A stretch of 64,000 nucleotides of DNA from JAXLWB01 sp046328715 (GCA_046328715.1 JAXLWB010000054.1:1-64000); one strand, 5' to 3'. Positions 1 through 8,274 are shown, numbered from the stretch's first letter. The notes: generated from the letters alone by a model not told the origin. Translations and numbers: made by a program.

Positions 1-31
1 AAGGTGTTCTTCTTTTCTCTTAACTCCGAAC

Positions 32-277
32 TCACGTTAATACAGTCAGACAATGTTCAACATCGCCTGGTTGGGGTGGTACCCAGTCTGATAATGGATA
101 ACAGGCGTATGCCATCTTCAGCGCCGCAAATGCATCAGGATCACAGAATCTTCCGTCATTGACGGAAAGCACGGCCCCGATACCCGCCTCATGCAACGAA
201 GCTAGATCCCAAGGTTCGTCATCCGGGCCTGGACGACCTGCCAGGCGGTGTGGAATGGTCCAGAAGAGCTTATCCAT
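32..277 (-). pseudogene. Truncated dual-specificity/tyrosine phosphatase-like protein
   Basis: An 81-residue reading frame resembles the N-terminal half of small bacterial dual-specificity phosphatases, with a segment like GAVLSVNDGR followed by CYPLSDWVPPQPGD. It stops just where such proteins continue toward the catalytic HCxxGxxR loop. No catalytic Cys loop is present, and the remaining 31 bases to the window edge do not restore it in the frame I could read. A frameshift or C-terminal deletion is the likely reason. The family call is moderate; the truncation is seen directly. An inactive remnant is the safest reading. Confidence 0.45.
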
Positions 278-392
278 GAGCTAAGTCCATTTCCATTTGT
301 CAGTTGGTCGATAAAACTACTGTGAGGCTGACACGAATACACGGACCTCCGGTGTTGAAGTGACACATACGAGGTACTATAGCATAAATTTA

Positions 393-450
393 CAGAGCCC
401 CGCACGTTAGTAAGGGTAAGTAGCGCCCCTTACTAACGTGCGGGGCTCTG
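393..450. terminator. Perfect 24-bp inverted repeat, probable bidirectional terminator
   Basis: Arms 393-416 and 427-450 are perfectly complementary over 24 bp around a 10-base loop. It lies directly downstream of the large minus-strand propeller lipoprotein, whose stop is at 532, so termination of that transcript is the simplest role. There is no clear T-run, so a small palindromic element is an alternative. Confidence 0.6.
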
Positions 451-531
451 AATTCGTTACTACATCGAAGTATCGCTCGCTTTGGAAATCGCTCCTCAAA
501 GGCTAAGTTCCAAAACCGCCATCTATGTATC

Positions 532-3500
532 TCACTTCACCTTCTGCACCGCAGTCGGCGGTTTCCCGGCAGCACTCTTGCCACTTTCGGCCGCTACAAC
601 TGTTACATCAAGTGGTGGGTCGAAGGCTGTGACCTTATAGTTGTCGAACTCGGCGATGGCGGTTTCAAACTGAGATGACCAGTTGAAGACGCCGTAGTAG
701 CCACCTTCCAGTGGCTGCGAATCGTAGAATACACCCAACACCTGGTCATTGACAATCAGACGGAAGGAGGCCCAATCGCGTTCGACGACCAAGTGATTTT
801 GGTTAGAGCCGGAGAAGATGGCGTCGCTGTTGAGCCAGGGGGTATCGGTCAGATTGTCCCAGGTGATGCCGAACCAGCCCTGGCCATCGATATACTTGAG
901 CAGCGCATAGCTCTGCGTATCGGGCAGAATGGCAAAGACATAGTAGCTGGTAAAGTTGCCGTCCTCGCCCAACAGCAAGCCATAGGCGGTTTGATAGAAG
1001 CTATCATCACGGCGGGCATCGACCTCGAAGCGGCCATTGACCTGGGCACGGGCTGGACCGCGATAGACGCAGATAAAGTCAGGCTGCACTGCGGTTCGAT
1101 AGAGTCCACTGGTGTAGACCGATTGACAGGTTTCGTCGCCGCCGCCCACACTCCAACCGCTGCTGTCATTGGTATACCCTTCATCGTAGACCTTGGCGAT
1201 TTGATTGACTTCAAAGTCGTCAAAATAGCTGTTCCACGAAGAGGCATCGTAGCCCGACCAAGTGACGACACCGCTGAAGCCATTGTTCGGGAAGGAGTTG
1301 TCATTGATCGTCTCCAGCCAGATGCCGTTGACAAAAAGATGGATGGCACCGCCCTGACGGCGCACCCGCAGCCAGTTGATGTTGTTGCCGGTGAAGATAG
1401 CGTTACTCGAAACAAAGCCTTGATTACCAGTGGTTAGATAGGCGCTATTACCCCGATTGTAGCGTTCCAGTGCGTAAGTTTGCGCAATTGGATCGATCCA
1501 GAAGACATAGTATTGGCTATTGGCGCTGATCGTTGCACTGTCCATGCCAAAGACCAGACCGTAGAGACTGCCCTCATTCGCAGTGGCATTGGCGGCGCGC
1601 ACAGAAAAGACGCCGCTGGTTCTGGCTGGGGCAGGTGAAATGTCAAAACAGAGGAAGTTGGCAACCAAGGTTTCATTTTGGAAGAAATGATCCGAACCCG
1701 ACGTGACATAGTCGGCGTGGCATTGCTCATTCGAACCAGTTTCCCAGCCGCTCGACGAGCTGTCAAACTTATCAAGATAGTGGGCAGGATTGGGCTGAAT
1801 GGTGGGTTGTGCAGTCGGCCCAGGCGTGCGGGTTGCGGTGGGTAACGGTGTCTTGGTATCCGTTGCGGTAGGCGGCAAGGTGGGCAACTGTGTACCCTGC
1901 GGGGTCGCTTTGGTGGCAGTGGGCGTTGGCGTGTTGGTGCCAGGGCGTGGAGTCGCCGTGGGGGTTGCCGTGTTAGGTACTGGGGTGGGCGTTTTGCCAG
2001 GGGTCGGCGCATCCTGGCGGCTGACCATTGGCAGATAGAGCGAGCCGCTGGCCGTGACGCTCTCATCCAGGGAGACGCGAAAGACGCTGCGACCATGGGT
2101 GGCGGCAAAGAGCTTTGTGCCTGCCTTGTTCAAGGCCAGATCGACCACAGCCACGTTGGGCATGCCATTGTTGAAGGGTTCCCAGGAGCCACCATCGTTG
2201 CTGCTACGAAAGACGCCGACATCGCTGCCGACGTAGATCGTACTTGCCTTTTTCTTATCCAACACAATCGAAAGCAGTGGGATGTCGGGAAGGTTAGAAC
2301 TGATATCCTGCCAGTTGGCACCGCCATCGGTCGTTTTGAAGACATGGCCCGGATACTGGGGAGTGTGACTGTTAAAGCCGTTGAAAACAAGATAGGCAAC
2401 TCGAGGATTGGTGGCTGACACTGCAATACGCGAGACAAAACGGAGCGGCAGCTTTGGCCCTGTGATAATCTGCCAGGAAGCGCCGCCGTTGGTTGTCACG
2501 CGCATGTCGCCCTGCGAACTGCCCACATAGATCGTCTGTGGATCGGACGGCGCTACCGTGATCGCTGAAAGGCTGGAGGTGCCTGAGGTTAAATCTTCGC
2601 TGATCGGCGACCAGCTTCCCCCGCGATCTGTGGTTTTGTAGAGACGATAGGTGCCAAGGTAAAGGGTACCTGCCGTGGATGGATCGGCGGCAATCGGAAT
2701 ATAAAAGAGCGAGCGATCCTGGTTGTCGATGCCGGTCAGATAGAACTCCCAGTCACCTGTATTGTTTTGCCCCTGGTCGTTGCGCTGAAAGGTCTTGTTG
2801 AAACGTGTGCCATACCAAATGTTGCTGGCGAAGGGATCGATCAAGGCGAAGCCACCATCGCCGCGGTCGACAGCCGTCCATTGCAGGGTTGTGCCACCAT
2901 TGACAGTGAAGGCCTTGTTGTTGTCCTGCATCCCGCCCTGAATGATCTGATCGTTGTTGGGGTCCACCGCAATGCCTGTAAACTGCATGGTGGCCAGCCC
3001 ATTGTTGCGCGTCTGCCAGGTCTGTCCGCCATCGGTCGAGCGGACAACGCCGCCATCACCGCCCGCCCAGACAATCTGTGCATTCTGCGGGTCAAAGGCG
3101 ATCACATGCATGTCGGGGTGCAGTGAATGGGCAGGCGAATCGTTGGGGGTCAGATCGGTCAGCGCATTGTTGGTCGCATCGACGCCAACAATTACACGAC
3201 GAATCGTGAAATTGGGCGGCGTACCGGCATAATCGGCCTGCCCACCGAGCAGGATCTGGTTGGGATTGGCCGGGTTCACTGCGATCTCGTGCGAGTACCA
3301 ACATTGTTCACCGCAGAAGTTATAGAGTTCAGGGCCGACCTTTACCTGACTCCAATTGTTACCGCCATCAGTGGTGCGCACCACCACCGCACCATCATAT
3401 TGATTGGGAATGATCAACTGGAGGCTAGCATAGACGATGTTGGAATTGCTTTTGCTGCCATCCAGCATCACCCGACCCAGTGTGTCATTTTGGCGGTTGG

Positions 3501-4614
3501 GAATGTTGTTGGTGAGCAATCCCCATTGCGTGCCGCCATCCTGGCTACGAAAAACACCATAGCCACGGACACCTGCAAAGAGATTATTTCCCGCCAACAC
3601 CAGATCGCTGGCCCCTTCACAATCGCTACAGGTGAGCACGCCCGTCCAGCTTTGACCGCCATCCTCCGAGCGGTAAATTCCAACTGGTGGCCGGGAGGCG
3701 CCTTCGTTGCCGACCAGACCCGACGCCACAAAGAGCCGATTGGAATTGGCAGGATCGACGATAATTTTGGCGATGCCTACGCCTGAGAAGGCGTCGATCC
3801 CCAAACGTACCCAGCTTTGGCCACCATTGCTCGATTTAAGGATTCCGGCACCGTAGTAGTTGTCCTGCCCATAGGTCGCTTCTCCCGTACCAGCATAGAC
3901 CACGTCAGGGTTGTTGGGGTCAAGTGCCAGTGCGCCCATAGCCAGCGAAGCTTGATTGTCGGTGAGTGGCGTCCAAGAATTGCCGCCGTCGCTAGTCTTC
4001 CACACGCCTCCTTGTGCCGCCCCAATGTAGACCACATTCGAGTTGCGTGGATCAACCACGATTGCCCGCACCCGCCCGCTGACGTTGATCTTGTGCGAAC
4101 CCATTAGCGACCCGGTTAATGCCGCGGGGCCAATATTTTGCCAACGGGGCAAAGTTTCCGCCGCCTGTACAGCCATCAACGCTTGCACCTCTTGCGCCGC
4201 AATCGCTGCGCCTGCTCGTGGTAAAGTATCCAGCGGAAAGGCACGCTGCTCGACCCAATAGTCCACCCGTCCCCCGGCGCCATCGCCCGCCTCACTTTCA
4301 TTGCTCACCGCCGGGGCAGCACGGACAAAGTCGGCACCCTCAAAATAGCGTTCACCATCCTTCTCGGCCTCTGCTTCCTCCTCATCTTCCGCCAGCGCCA
4401 CTGTCTGGTGATTGGCAACCCAACGTTGACCAGGAAGGGCCAATTGTTGCCATCGATTACCATTTAGGGTAACGCCGCTAGCTTGGCTTTGCTCCTTGTG
4501 AATTAGTGGTGGATAAGGCGTGGAACATGCAACAATGAGAAGTGCGAAGAGTGTTACTAAGATCGTACGCCCCGATAACGAGGCGCGACGAAAACGAAAT
4601 CTTTGGTTGGACAT
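532..4614 (-). CDS. Asp-box beta-propeller lipoprotein with two C-terminal beta-sandwich repeats
   Basis: A 1360-residue secreted protein. The N-terminus is basic then hydrophobic and ends in a lipobox with Cys30 (LLIVAC), so it is probably lipid-anchored outside the membrane. Residues about 150-850 carry about ten Asp-box motifs of the form S/T-x-D/N-G-G-x-x-W (such as TSDGGNSW, STDGGQTW, TTDGGANW), the signature of sortilin/BNR-type propellers. A Thr/Pro linker spans about 860-945. Two related domains follow, about 948-1140 and 1140-1335, each beginning with a GW segment and containing a Cys pair; they resemble concanavalin-like sandwiches. A Shine-Dalgarno GGAGG precedes the ATG. Such propellers bind or process glycans or peptides; no catalytic residues were identified. 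The exact substrate is unknown. Confidence 0.85.
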   Translation of the reverse strand: MSNQRFRFRRASLSGRTILVTLFALLIVACSTPYPPLIHKEQSQASGVTLNGNRWQQLALPGQRWVANHQTVALAEDEEEAEAEKDGERYFEGADFVRAAPAVSNESEAGDGAGGRVDYWVEQRAFPLDTLPRAGAAIAAQEVQALMAVQAAETLPRWQNIGPAALTGSLMGSHKINVSGRVRAIVVDPRNSNVVYIGAAQGGVWKTSDGGNSWTPLTDNQASLAMGALALDPNNPDVVYAGTGEATYGQDNYYGAGILKSSNGGQSWVRLGIDAFSGVGIAKIIVDPANSNRLFVASGLVGNEGASRPPVGIYRSEDGGQSWTGVLTCSDCEGASDLVLAGNNLFAGVRGYGVFRSQDGGTQWGLLTNNIPNRQNDTLGRVMLDGSKSNSNIVYASLQLIIPNQYDGAVVVRTTDGGNNWSQVKVGPELYNFCGEQCWYSHEIAVNPANPNQILLGGQADYAGTPPNFTIRRVIVGVDATNNALTDLTPNDSPAHSLHPDMHVIAFDPQNAQIVWAGGDGGVVRSTDGGQTWQTRNNGLATMQFTGIAVDPNNDQIIQGGMQDNNKAFTVNGGTTLQWTAVDRGDGGFALIDPFASNIWYGTRFNKTFQRNDQGQNNTGDWEFYLTGIDNQDRSLFYIPIAADPSTAGTLYLGTYRLYKTTDRGGSWSPISEDLTSGTSSLSAITVAPSDPQTIYVGSSQGDMRVTTNGGASWQIITGPKLPLRFVSRIAVSATNPRVAYLVFNGFNSHTPQYPGHVFKTTDGGANWQDISSNLPDIPLLSIVLDKKKASTIYVGSDVGVFRSSNDGGSWEPFNNGMPNVAVVDLALNKAGTKLFAATHGRSVFRVSLDESVTASGSLYLPMVSRQDAPTPGKTPTPVPNTATPTATPRPGTNTPTPTATKATPQGTQLPTLPPTATDTKTPLPTATRTPGPTAQPTIQPNPAHYLDKFDSSSSGWETGSNEQCHADYVTSGSDHFFQNETLVANFLCFDISPAPARTSGVFSVRAANATANEGSLYGLVFGMDSATISANSQYYVFWIDPIAQTYALERYNRGNSAYLTTGNQGFVSSNAIFTGNNINWLRVRRQGGAIHLFVNGIWLETINDNSFPNNGFSGVVTWSGYDASSWNSYFDDFEVNQIAKVYDEGYTNDSSGWSVGGGDETCQSVYTSGLYRTAVQPDFICVYRGPARAQVNGRFEVDARRDDSFYQTAYGLLLGEDGNFTSYYVFAILPDTQSYALLKYIDGQGWFGITWDNLTDTPWLNSDAIFSGSNQNHLVVERDWASFRLIVNDQVLGVFYDSQPLEGGYYGVFNWSSQFETAIAEFDNYKVTAFDPPLDVTVVAAESGKSAAGKPPTAVQKVK

Positions 4615-4946
4615 GGTATCCTCCGCGAAGAAAAAAGAAAATGTAACGACTTGGGCTCTCGCTAAGGGTCTTGCGGAAGGTGCGTCTCGTGCTTCCCTCT
4701 ACTCATCTGGCCCTTCCCGGAAGAGAAGCGACCAAGCGGCTACAAGAAAATTAAGAAGGTTGACTTGCATCCAGGTTACATCTTCACCCTTCACAAATCC
4801 TTCAAAACTTGTCTGCTCTTTTCTTTCTCTATTATGTCCCTAAAATGAAACGCCTGCAAGCCGGATTTTTGCGTACGGGTGTAGATCCAGATGAGCATTG
4901 ATGATACGATTGCTCTGTTTGTACAGAATTTCATGTCGTAAGGATT
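4615..4946. other. Gene-free stretch with a degenerate hairpin element
   Basis: No convincing gene. It contains the 5' leader and presumed promoter of the propeller lipoprotein and, at 4670-4723, a degenerate copy of the dispersed 54-55 bp hairpin described elsewhere in the window. The right arm is intact and the left arm mutated. Confidence 0.5.
4670..4723. repeat. Degenerate copy of 54-55 bp hairpin element
   Basis: The right arm ccttcccggaag (4712-4723) matches the family exactly. The left arm cttgcggaagg (4670-4680) departs from the cttccgggaagg consensus. Spacing between arms is the same as in the other copies, which supports membership. Confidence 0.5.
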
Positions 4947-5291
4947 TCAGCAGCCAAGTTCGACAGTAAACCCACCGGGCGCTTGGACATAAAAGGTATA
5001 GGCGTGGTGCTGTTCAGGGTAGTCTACCTCATATCCATCTGCCTTTAAGCGGGCATTGATCTCGTCCACTTTCGCCTTGTCCTCGACAAAGAAGCCAATA
5101 TGAAAGTTATCAGGATAACGTAGTTCGGTCGTTAATTGGGCCTTCATCACGGTAAGAACGAAGCCATGCTCATCGGACAAAAAGGCCATACCCGCATTGC
5201 CACCCATCTGTTGTAAACCAAAGTAGCGCTGCAAAAATTCACTGGCCGCACGAACATCAGTCACAGTCAGGTTAAGATGGTTGAGTTTCAC
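4947..5291 (-). CDS. VOC family protein (glyoxalase/bleomycin-resistance fold)
   Basis: A 114-residue protein spanning a single vicinal-oxygen-chelate module. It opens MKLNHLNLTVTDV, the typical first beta strand with a metal-ligand His, then AAsEFLqrYFGL, and ends with PGGFTVELGC, where the last Glu of the metal site usually lies. The start is GTG, preceded by AAGGAG. VOC proteins bind a divalent metal and act as lyases, dioxygenases or drug-sequestering proteins; the substrate cannot be told from sequence. It is the first of four VOC genes in the 5-14 kb cluster, with a winged-helix gene upstream. Confidence 0.85.
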   Translation of the reverse strand: MKLNHLNLTVTDVRAASEFLQRYFGLQQMGGNAGMAFLSDEHGFVLTVMKAQLTTELRYPDNFHIGFFVEDKAKVDEINARLKADGYEVDYPEQHHAYTFYVQAPGGFTVELGC

Positions 5292-5397
5292 AGGAGCAAC
5301 TCCTTACGTAGAAAGTAGAACAGCACCATGACAAATTCATAGACTGCGATGAGAAGAGCCAGCTCGCAAGAACAAGGTTACCCCAAGATCAGCTTTT

Positions 5398-6480
5398 TCA
5401 TTCGATCACCACGGTCAGCTTTAGAAAGTCGCCAAACCGTTGTGCCTGCGTTCGCACTGCCGTATCTTCGGCAGACGTCAACGGGCGAAAGGGTCTATAC
5501 TTAACGACGACTTGCTTTTTCTGAAGCGTCCGCCTCCAGGTGCCAACAATTTGCCCATCGATCACAATCAGGTGTGGAAAGGAAAGATTATACTGTGGGT
5601 CGTACATTTCCTTGTATTGATCTGCGAAGATGTGGCTACGGTCGGCATAGCTGATGAATTCATCGTAGATGGGCAGCAAGTGGACCTGAGGTTGTACTGG
5701 CGGCGCTAAGGTCGTTAATTGGGCCGCGGGGTCAAACCAAAAGGTCTGCCCATCCACCGTTTCAGAGGCGAGTTGCGTACCCAGGAGCGCTACTCCGGCT
5801 CGGGCATCGGCCAGGGTCAGGCTTGACCACCAGGTAAAATCCTTGAGGGTGGCCGGTCCATGGCTCATAAAGTAGCGTTTGGCCAGTTCTGCCAATGCCT
5901 CGTCGCGTGTGAGGATTTTAGCGTCAGGGGCACGCTCTGCGAGCAGTGCATAGGTGAACTGCTTGCCCTGCCGTGCGCCACTACAGATCACACCCTCTAG
6001 TTCAGCAAACATCATGATATACACCAGCCGTACGCCTTGGGCCACAATGCCAGCAGCATGCAACACCTGGCCCAATTCCTCACGCGTCCGTTGCTGACCG
6101 CCCTGTAGTGCCTGGGCGATCAGGTCACTGCTGCGACGCAGGATCGCTTCATCCAGTTCAACCTGGCGCACCATGGTAGCATTGAGGGCGTGAACGCGCG
6201 GTGCGCTAATCTGCAACAGCCAGCGAATGTCCTGGCGGGCGACAAAGTGCCAAGTGGGACGCAACAGATGGGTACGCAAGATACGACCGTCGCGCACCGC
6301 CGCTTCGATGTCAGCCTCTTGCGCGTTTGTCATGCGCTGACCAATGCTCCAGAGCGTTGGCGCATATTCTTGTGCCTGCACCGCGCCCAACCAGGCGACC
6401 ACCTGTTCCGGCTGGGCAAACCTTGGCTGACTCAGTTGTTGTTGATAGAGGCGTCGTCCAGCAATTTCCCAGTTTGGCAT
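5398..6480 (-). CDS. Winged-helix DNA-binding domain protein (HTH_42/AlkZ-YcaQ-like)
   Basis: A 360-residue protein matching the AlkZ/YcaQ-like HTH_42 family over its whole length. A Q-A-Q triplet at residues 35-37 (AVQAQEY) corresponds to the catalytic QxQ/QxD region of AlkZ-type glycosylases. A segment around 75-85 (LRTHLLRPTWHFV) and a later IYDEFISYADRS are also typical. Known members remove bulky alkylation adducts or unhook interstrand crosslinks, some as self-resistance in antibiotic clusters. That this copy is an active glycosylase is inference. The ATG is preceded by CGGAG. Its position beside VOC and reductase genes suits a resistance role. Confidence 0.8.
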   Translation of the reverse strand: MPNWEIAGRRLYQQQLSQPRFAQPEQVVAWLGAVQAQEYAPTLWSIGQRMTNAQEADIEAAVRDGRILRTHLLRPTWHFVARQDIRWLLQISAPRVHALNATMVRQVELDEAILRRSSDLIAQALQGGQQRTREELGQVLHAAGIVAQGVRLVYIMMFAELEGVICSGARQGKQFTYALLAERAPDAKILTRDEALAELAKRYFMSHGPATLKDFTWWSSLTLADARAGVALLGTQLASETVDGQTFWFDPAAQLTTLAPPVQPQVHLLPIYDEFISYADRSHIFADQYKEMYDPQYNLSFPHLIVIDGQIVGTWRRTLQKKQVVVKYRPFRPLTSAEDTAVRTQAQRFGDFLKLTVVIE

Positions 6481-6621
6481 AGATGCTCCGTATCGTTGTT
6501 CCTAAACTTCTTATCCAGTCGAACCTTTGCATCATACCATGAGTATAGGTCGCAATCGATCCTAATCTATCCTATTATCGTTGACTACATCGAGGGCAGC
6601 TTACAACGACTGAACAACTGC

Positions 6622-6742
6622 CTAGTACAGTTTTAACCAAGTAGTTGGTCAATCTTCTTCCGGGAAGGGCCAGCGCACAAGTCTGTCTATTGCTAGAGCC
6701 TTCCCGGAAGATTGCAAAATTACTCCGTTAATCATGCACCAG
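6622..6742 (-). mobile_element. MITE-like 121-bp element, long copy of hairpin family
   Basis: Read on the minus strand this matches the element at 50485-50621 nearly end to end: the first ~32 bases differ at two positions. Both share the hairpin core (here 6657-6710) and a tail with gattgac, gttaaa and ctag. The ends are imperfect terminal inverted repeats beginning CT(A/G)G. There is no coding capacity. Mobilisation by a transposase elsewhere is inferred. Confidence 0.6.
6657..6710. repeat. 54-bp hairpin core (cttccgggaagg / ccttcccggaag)
   Basis: Arms 6657-6668 and 6699-6710 are perfect 12-bp inverted repeats around a 30-base centre that is not conserved between copies. Each arm is itself a near-palindrome. 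Confidence 0.7.
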
Positions 6743-6810
6743 CAAGAATGGACACCAATAAATGTGCATAAAAGTTACCAGCCAACGTCGCTATTCAACC
6801 CTATGCAATG

Positions 6811-6858
6811 AAAAGTGGCGGCTTCACTCGCATTGATGCGAGTGAAGCAGCCACTTTT
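6811..6858 (-). terminator. Strong hairpin terminator after the 182-residue reductase
   Basis: A 23-base stem with a single mismatch (arms about 6811-6833 and 6836-6858) and a minimal loop, flanked by A/T runs on both sides. It lies just downstream of the minus-strand reductase ending at 6882, so it probably terminates that transcript. Confidence 0.7.
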
Positions 6859-6881
6859 TCAATCGCAGTTTTGGGACGAGT

Positions 6882-7430
6882 TCAGGCTGTCTTACGCGCT
6901 GGCTCGTAAATGAGCCCCACTACGCCAGAACTGAATGGCCGCGCTTCAACAAGCTGCAAGTTGGCAGGGATGCCCTCGCCAAAGAGCCGTTTGCCTTGGC
7001 CAAGAACCAGCGGGTAGACCAACAGTCGATAGCCATCAACCAGATCATGTTGCATCAGCCACTGTGCCAGGGTACCACTGCCGTGAACGACCAGATTCTC
7101 ACCGTCCTGCTGCTTGAGTTTGGTGATTTCTTGAAGAATGTCACCACGAATGATCTGCGAGTTATTCCACTCAGCTTTGTCCAGCGTATTAGAGACCACA
7201 TACTTGCGCACGCTGTTAAAGTATTTTCCACCGGAGGCTTCATCTGTGCGTTGCGGCCAGGCGGCAGCAAAGCCCTCGTAGGTCACGCGCCCGAGGAGCA
7301 GAACATCGTTGGCTGTTGTCTCCTCCGCCTTAAACTTTGCAGTTTCGTCATTCCAGTATTTGAACGTCCACATCGGATTTTCCATCACACCATCGAGTGA
7401 AAGAAATTCGGTGACGATGATTTTTCGCAT
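6882..7430 (-). CDS. Dihydrofolate reductase family protein (RibD C-terminal-like)
   Basis: A 182-residue protein of the RibD C-terminal/DHFR-like fold. It opens MRKIIVTEFLSLDGVMENP and has a central NAD(P)-type segment (LLLGRVTYEGFAAAWP) and HGSGTLAQWL. The end is GKRLFGEG followed by LQLVEARPFSSGVVGLIYEP. A good ribosome site (GGGGAGCAG) precedes the ATG. Family members are NADPH-dependent reductases of mostly unknown substrate and are distinct from folate-pathway FolA. Five full-length paralogues lie within 6.5 kb, which is unusual. Confidence 0.85.
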   Translation of the reverse strand: MRKIIVTEFLSLDGVMENPMWTFKYWNDETAKFKAEETTANDVLLLGRVTYEGFAAAWPQRTDEASGGKYFNSVRKYVVSNTLDKAEWNNSQIIRGDILQEITKLKQQDGENLVVHGSGTLAQWLMQHDLVDGYRLLVYPLVLGQGKRLFGEGIPANLQLVEARPFSSGVVGLIYEPARKTA

Positions 7431-7565
7431 GATTCTCTGCTCCCCTTTTTATTAAATCGTTGAAAACCTACTTGTCGATACTTGGCAGTGACGGTTGTAA
7501 AGAAGAGTTTTACCGACCGTCACGACTCACCACTAAAACCTGATAGTGCGATTTTAACACGGCGG

Positions 7566-7624
7566 TCACCGATCTGTCTTGAACAAAAACGACAGATCGG
7601 TTGGCTCTACTTCTCGGTAGCCAT
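7566..7624 (-). pseudogene. C-terminal scar of an AraC-type regulator
   Basis: A short minus-strand frame ends EPTDLSFLFKTDR then stop. It resembles the C-terminal tail of the intact AraC regulator at 11743-12480, which reads QLSFLYKTTPFP in the same place. The DNA also shares a 17-base word (cttgaacaaaaacgaca) with the second scar near 8141. I infer that a regulator once lay here. The tail is short, so chance similarity is possible. The bases also form a 10-bp hairpin. Confidence 0.35.
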
Positions 7625-7625
7625 A

Positions 7626-8030
7626 TTAGCCAGCGCTACTCATGTCCGCCGATACAGCTTCGAAGACATGACCGTCTGTATCCTCGAAGGCACGATTGTA
7701 GAGCCAGCCTAAGTCGACAGGCTCACGAACATCGGCCTTACCGCCTGCGTTTGCTGCGGCTGCGACGATGGCATCCACCGCAGCACGACTCTCTTGCGTC
7801 AGTGCAAGCAGCACTTCACAGGTGGCACGGGCATCGGCGATTGGCTTACGTACAAAGGTCGCAAAGAAGTCTTGGGTCAACAGATGGAACGTAATCGACT
7901 CGGACCAGACCATGGAAGATGCCTGATGGTCGCTGAACGACTCATTCTTCTGGCAACCGATCGCTTCATAGAAGCGGGTCGCAGTGGCCAGGTCTTTTAC
8001 GGGTAGATTTACATAGATCATTTTCGACAT
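7626..8030 (-). CDS. VOC family protein
   Basis: A 134-residue VOC protein beginning MSKMIYVNLPVKDLATATRFYEAIGC and ending in the typical LYNRAFEDTDGHVFEAV strand, where the terminal metal-site Glu is expected. The ATG at 8030 is chosen over a start further upstream because AAAGGAG stands just before it and homology begins there. The upstream in-frame codons overlap the apparent regulator scar. The family includes glyoxalases and drug-binding proteins; the substrate is unknown. Confidence 0.85.
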   Translation of the reverse strand: MSKMIYVNLPVKDLATATRFYEAIGCQKNESFSDHQASSMVWSESITFHLLTQDFFATFVRKPIADARATCEVLLALTQESRAAVDAIVAAAANAGGKADVREPVDLGWLYNRAFEDTDGHVFEAVSADMSSAG

Positions 8031-8074
8031 TACAAAACTCCTTTTGGTTTGGGTCATAACGCCAATCTCTGCTT

Positions 8075-8165
8075 TCAATGAGCGATGATTTTCTTTTGAA
8101 TCACCGATAGCTCTATGATAGCCGAACCGAGCGGACTTTTCTTGAACAAAAACGACATGGTCAGT
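8075..8165 (-). pseudogene. Second C-terminal scar of an AraC-type regulator
   Basis: The minus-strand frame reads LTMSFLFKKSPLGSAII and runs to a stop at 8075. It parallels LSFLYKTTPFPCGIIP at the end of the AraC gene at 11743. No helix-turn-helix part remains upstream. It lies immediately upstream of the VOC gene, the place a divergent or co-directional regulator would occupy. Confidence 0.35.
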
Positions 8166-8274
8166 CGCGGCGGCAAAATCGTAGATACGATTTCTTGCCG
8201 TACAATCTCGCATGGGCTAGGAACGTGCAGGATGGAAAACAGCACCTACTTTGCACTGTGTTGATTTGTGCGCT

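Larger units (their letters stand above)
6481..6881. other. Gene-free stretch holding a long palindromic element and a terminator
   Basis: No gene is supported here. The stretch holds the 121-bp element at 6622-6742 and the strong hairpin at 6811-6858. The first ~140 bases beyond the winged-helix start should hold that gene's promoter, though no clear -35/-10 pair was recognised. Confidence 0.6.

Noticed and set aside
793..1437. 214-residue plus-strand frame
   Set aside because: It lies antisense within the propeller lipoprotein, lacks a ribosome site and has low-complexity, shadow-like composition.
1799..2038. Plus-strand Gly/Val-rich frame
   Set aside because: It is the complement of the Thr/Pro linker codons in the lipoprotein, a typical artefact of such repeats.
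3127..3786. 219-residue plus-strand frame
   Set aside because: Antisense to the Asp-box propeller region; no motif or start signal supports it.
6622..6742. Treating the hairpin copies only as terminators
   Set aside because: Two copies share about 120 bases with terminal repeats in opposite orientations, which termination alone does not explain.
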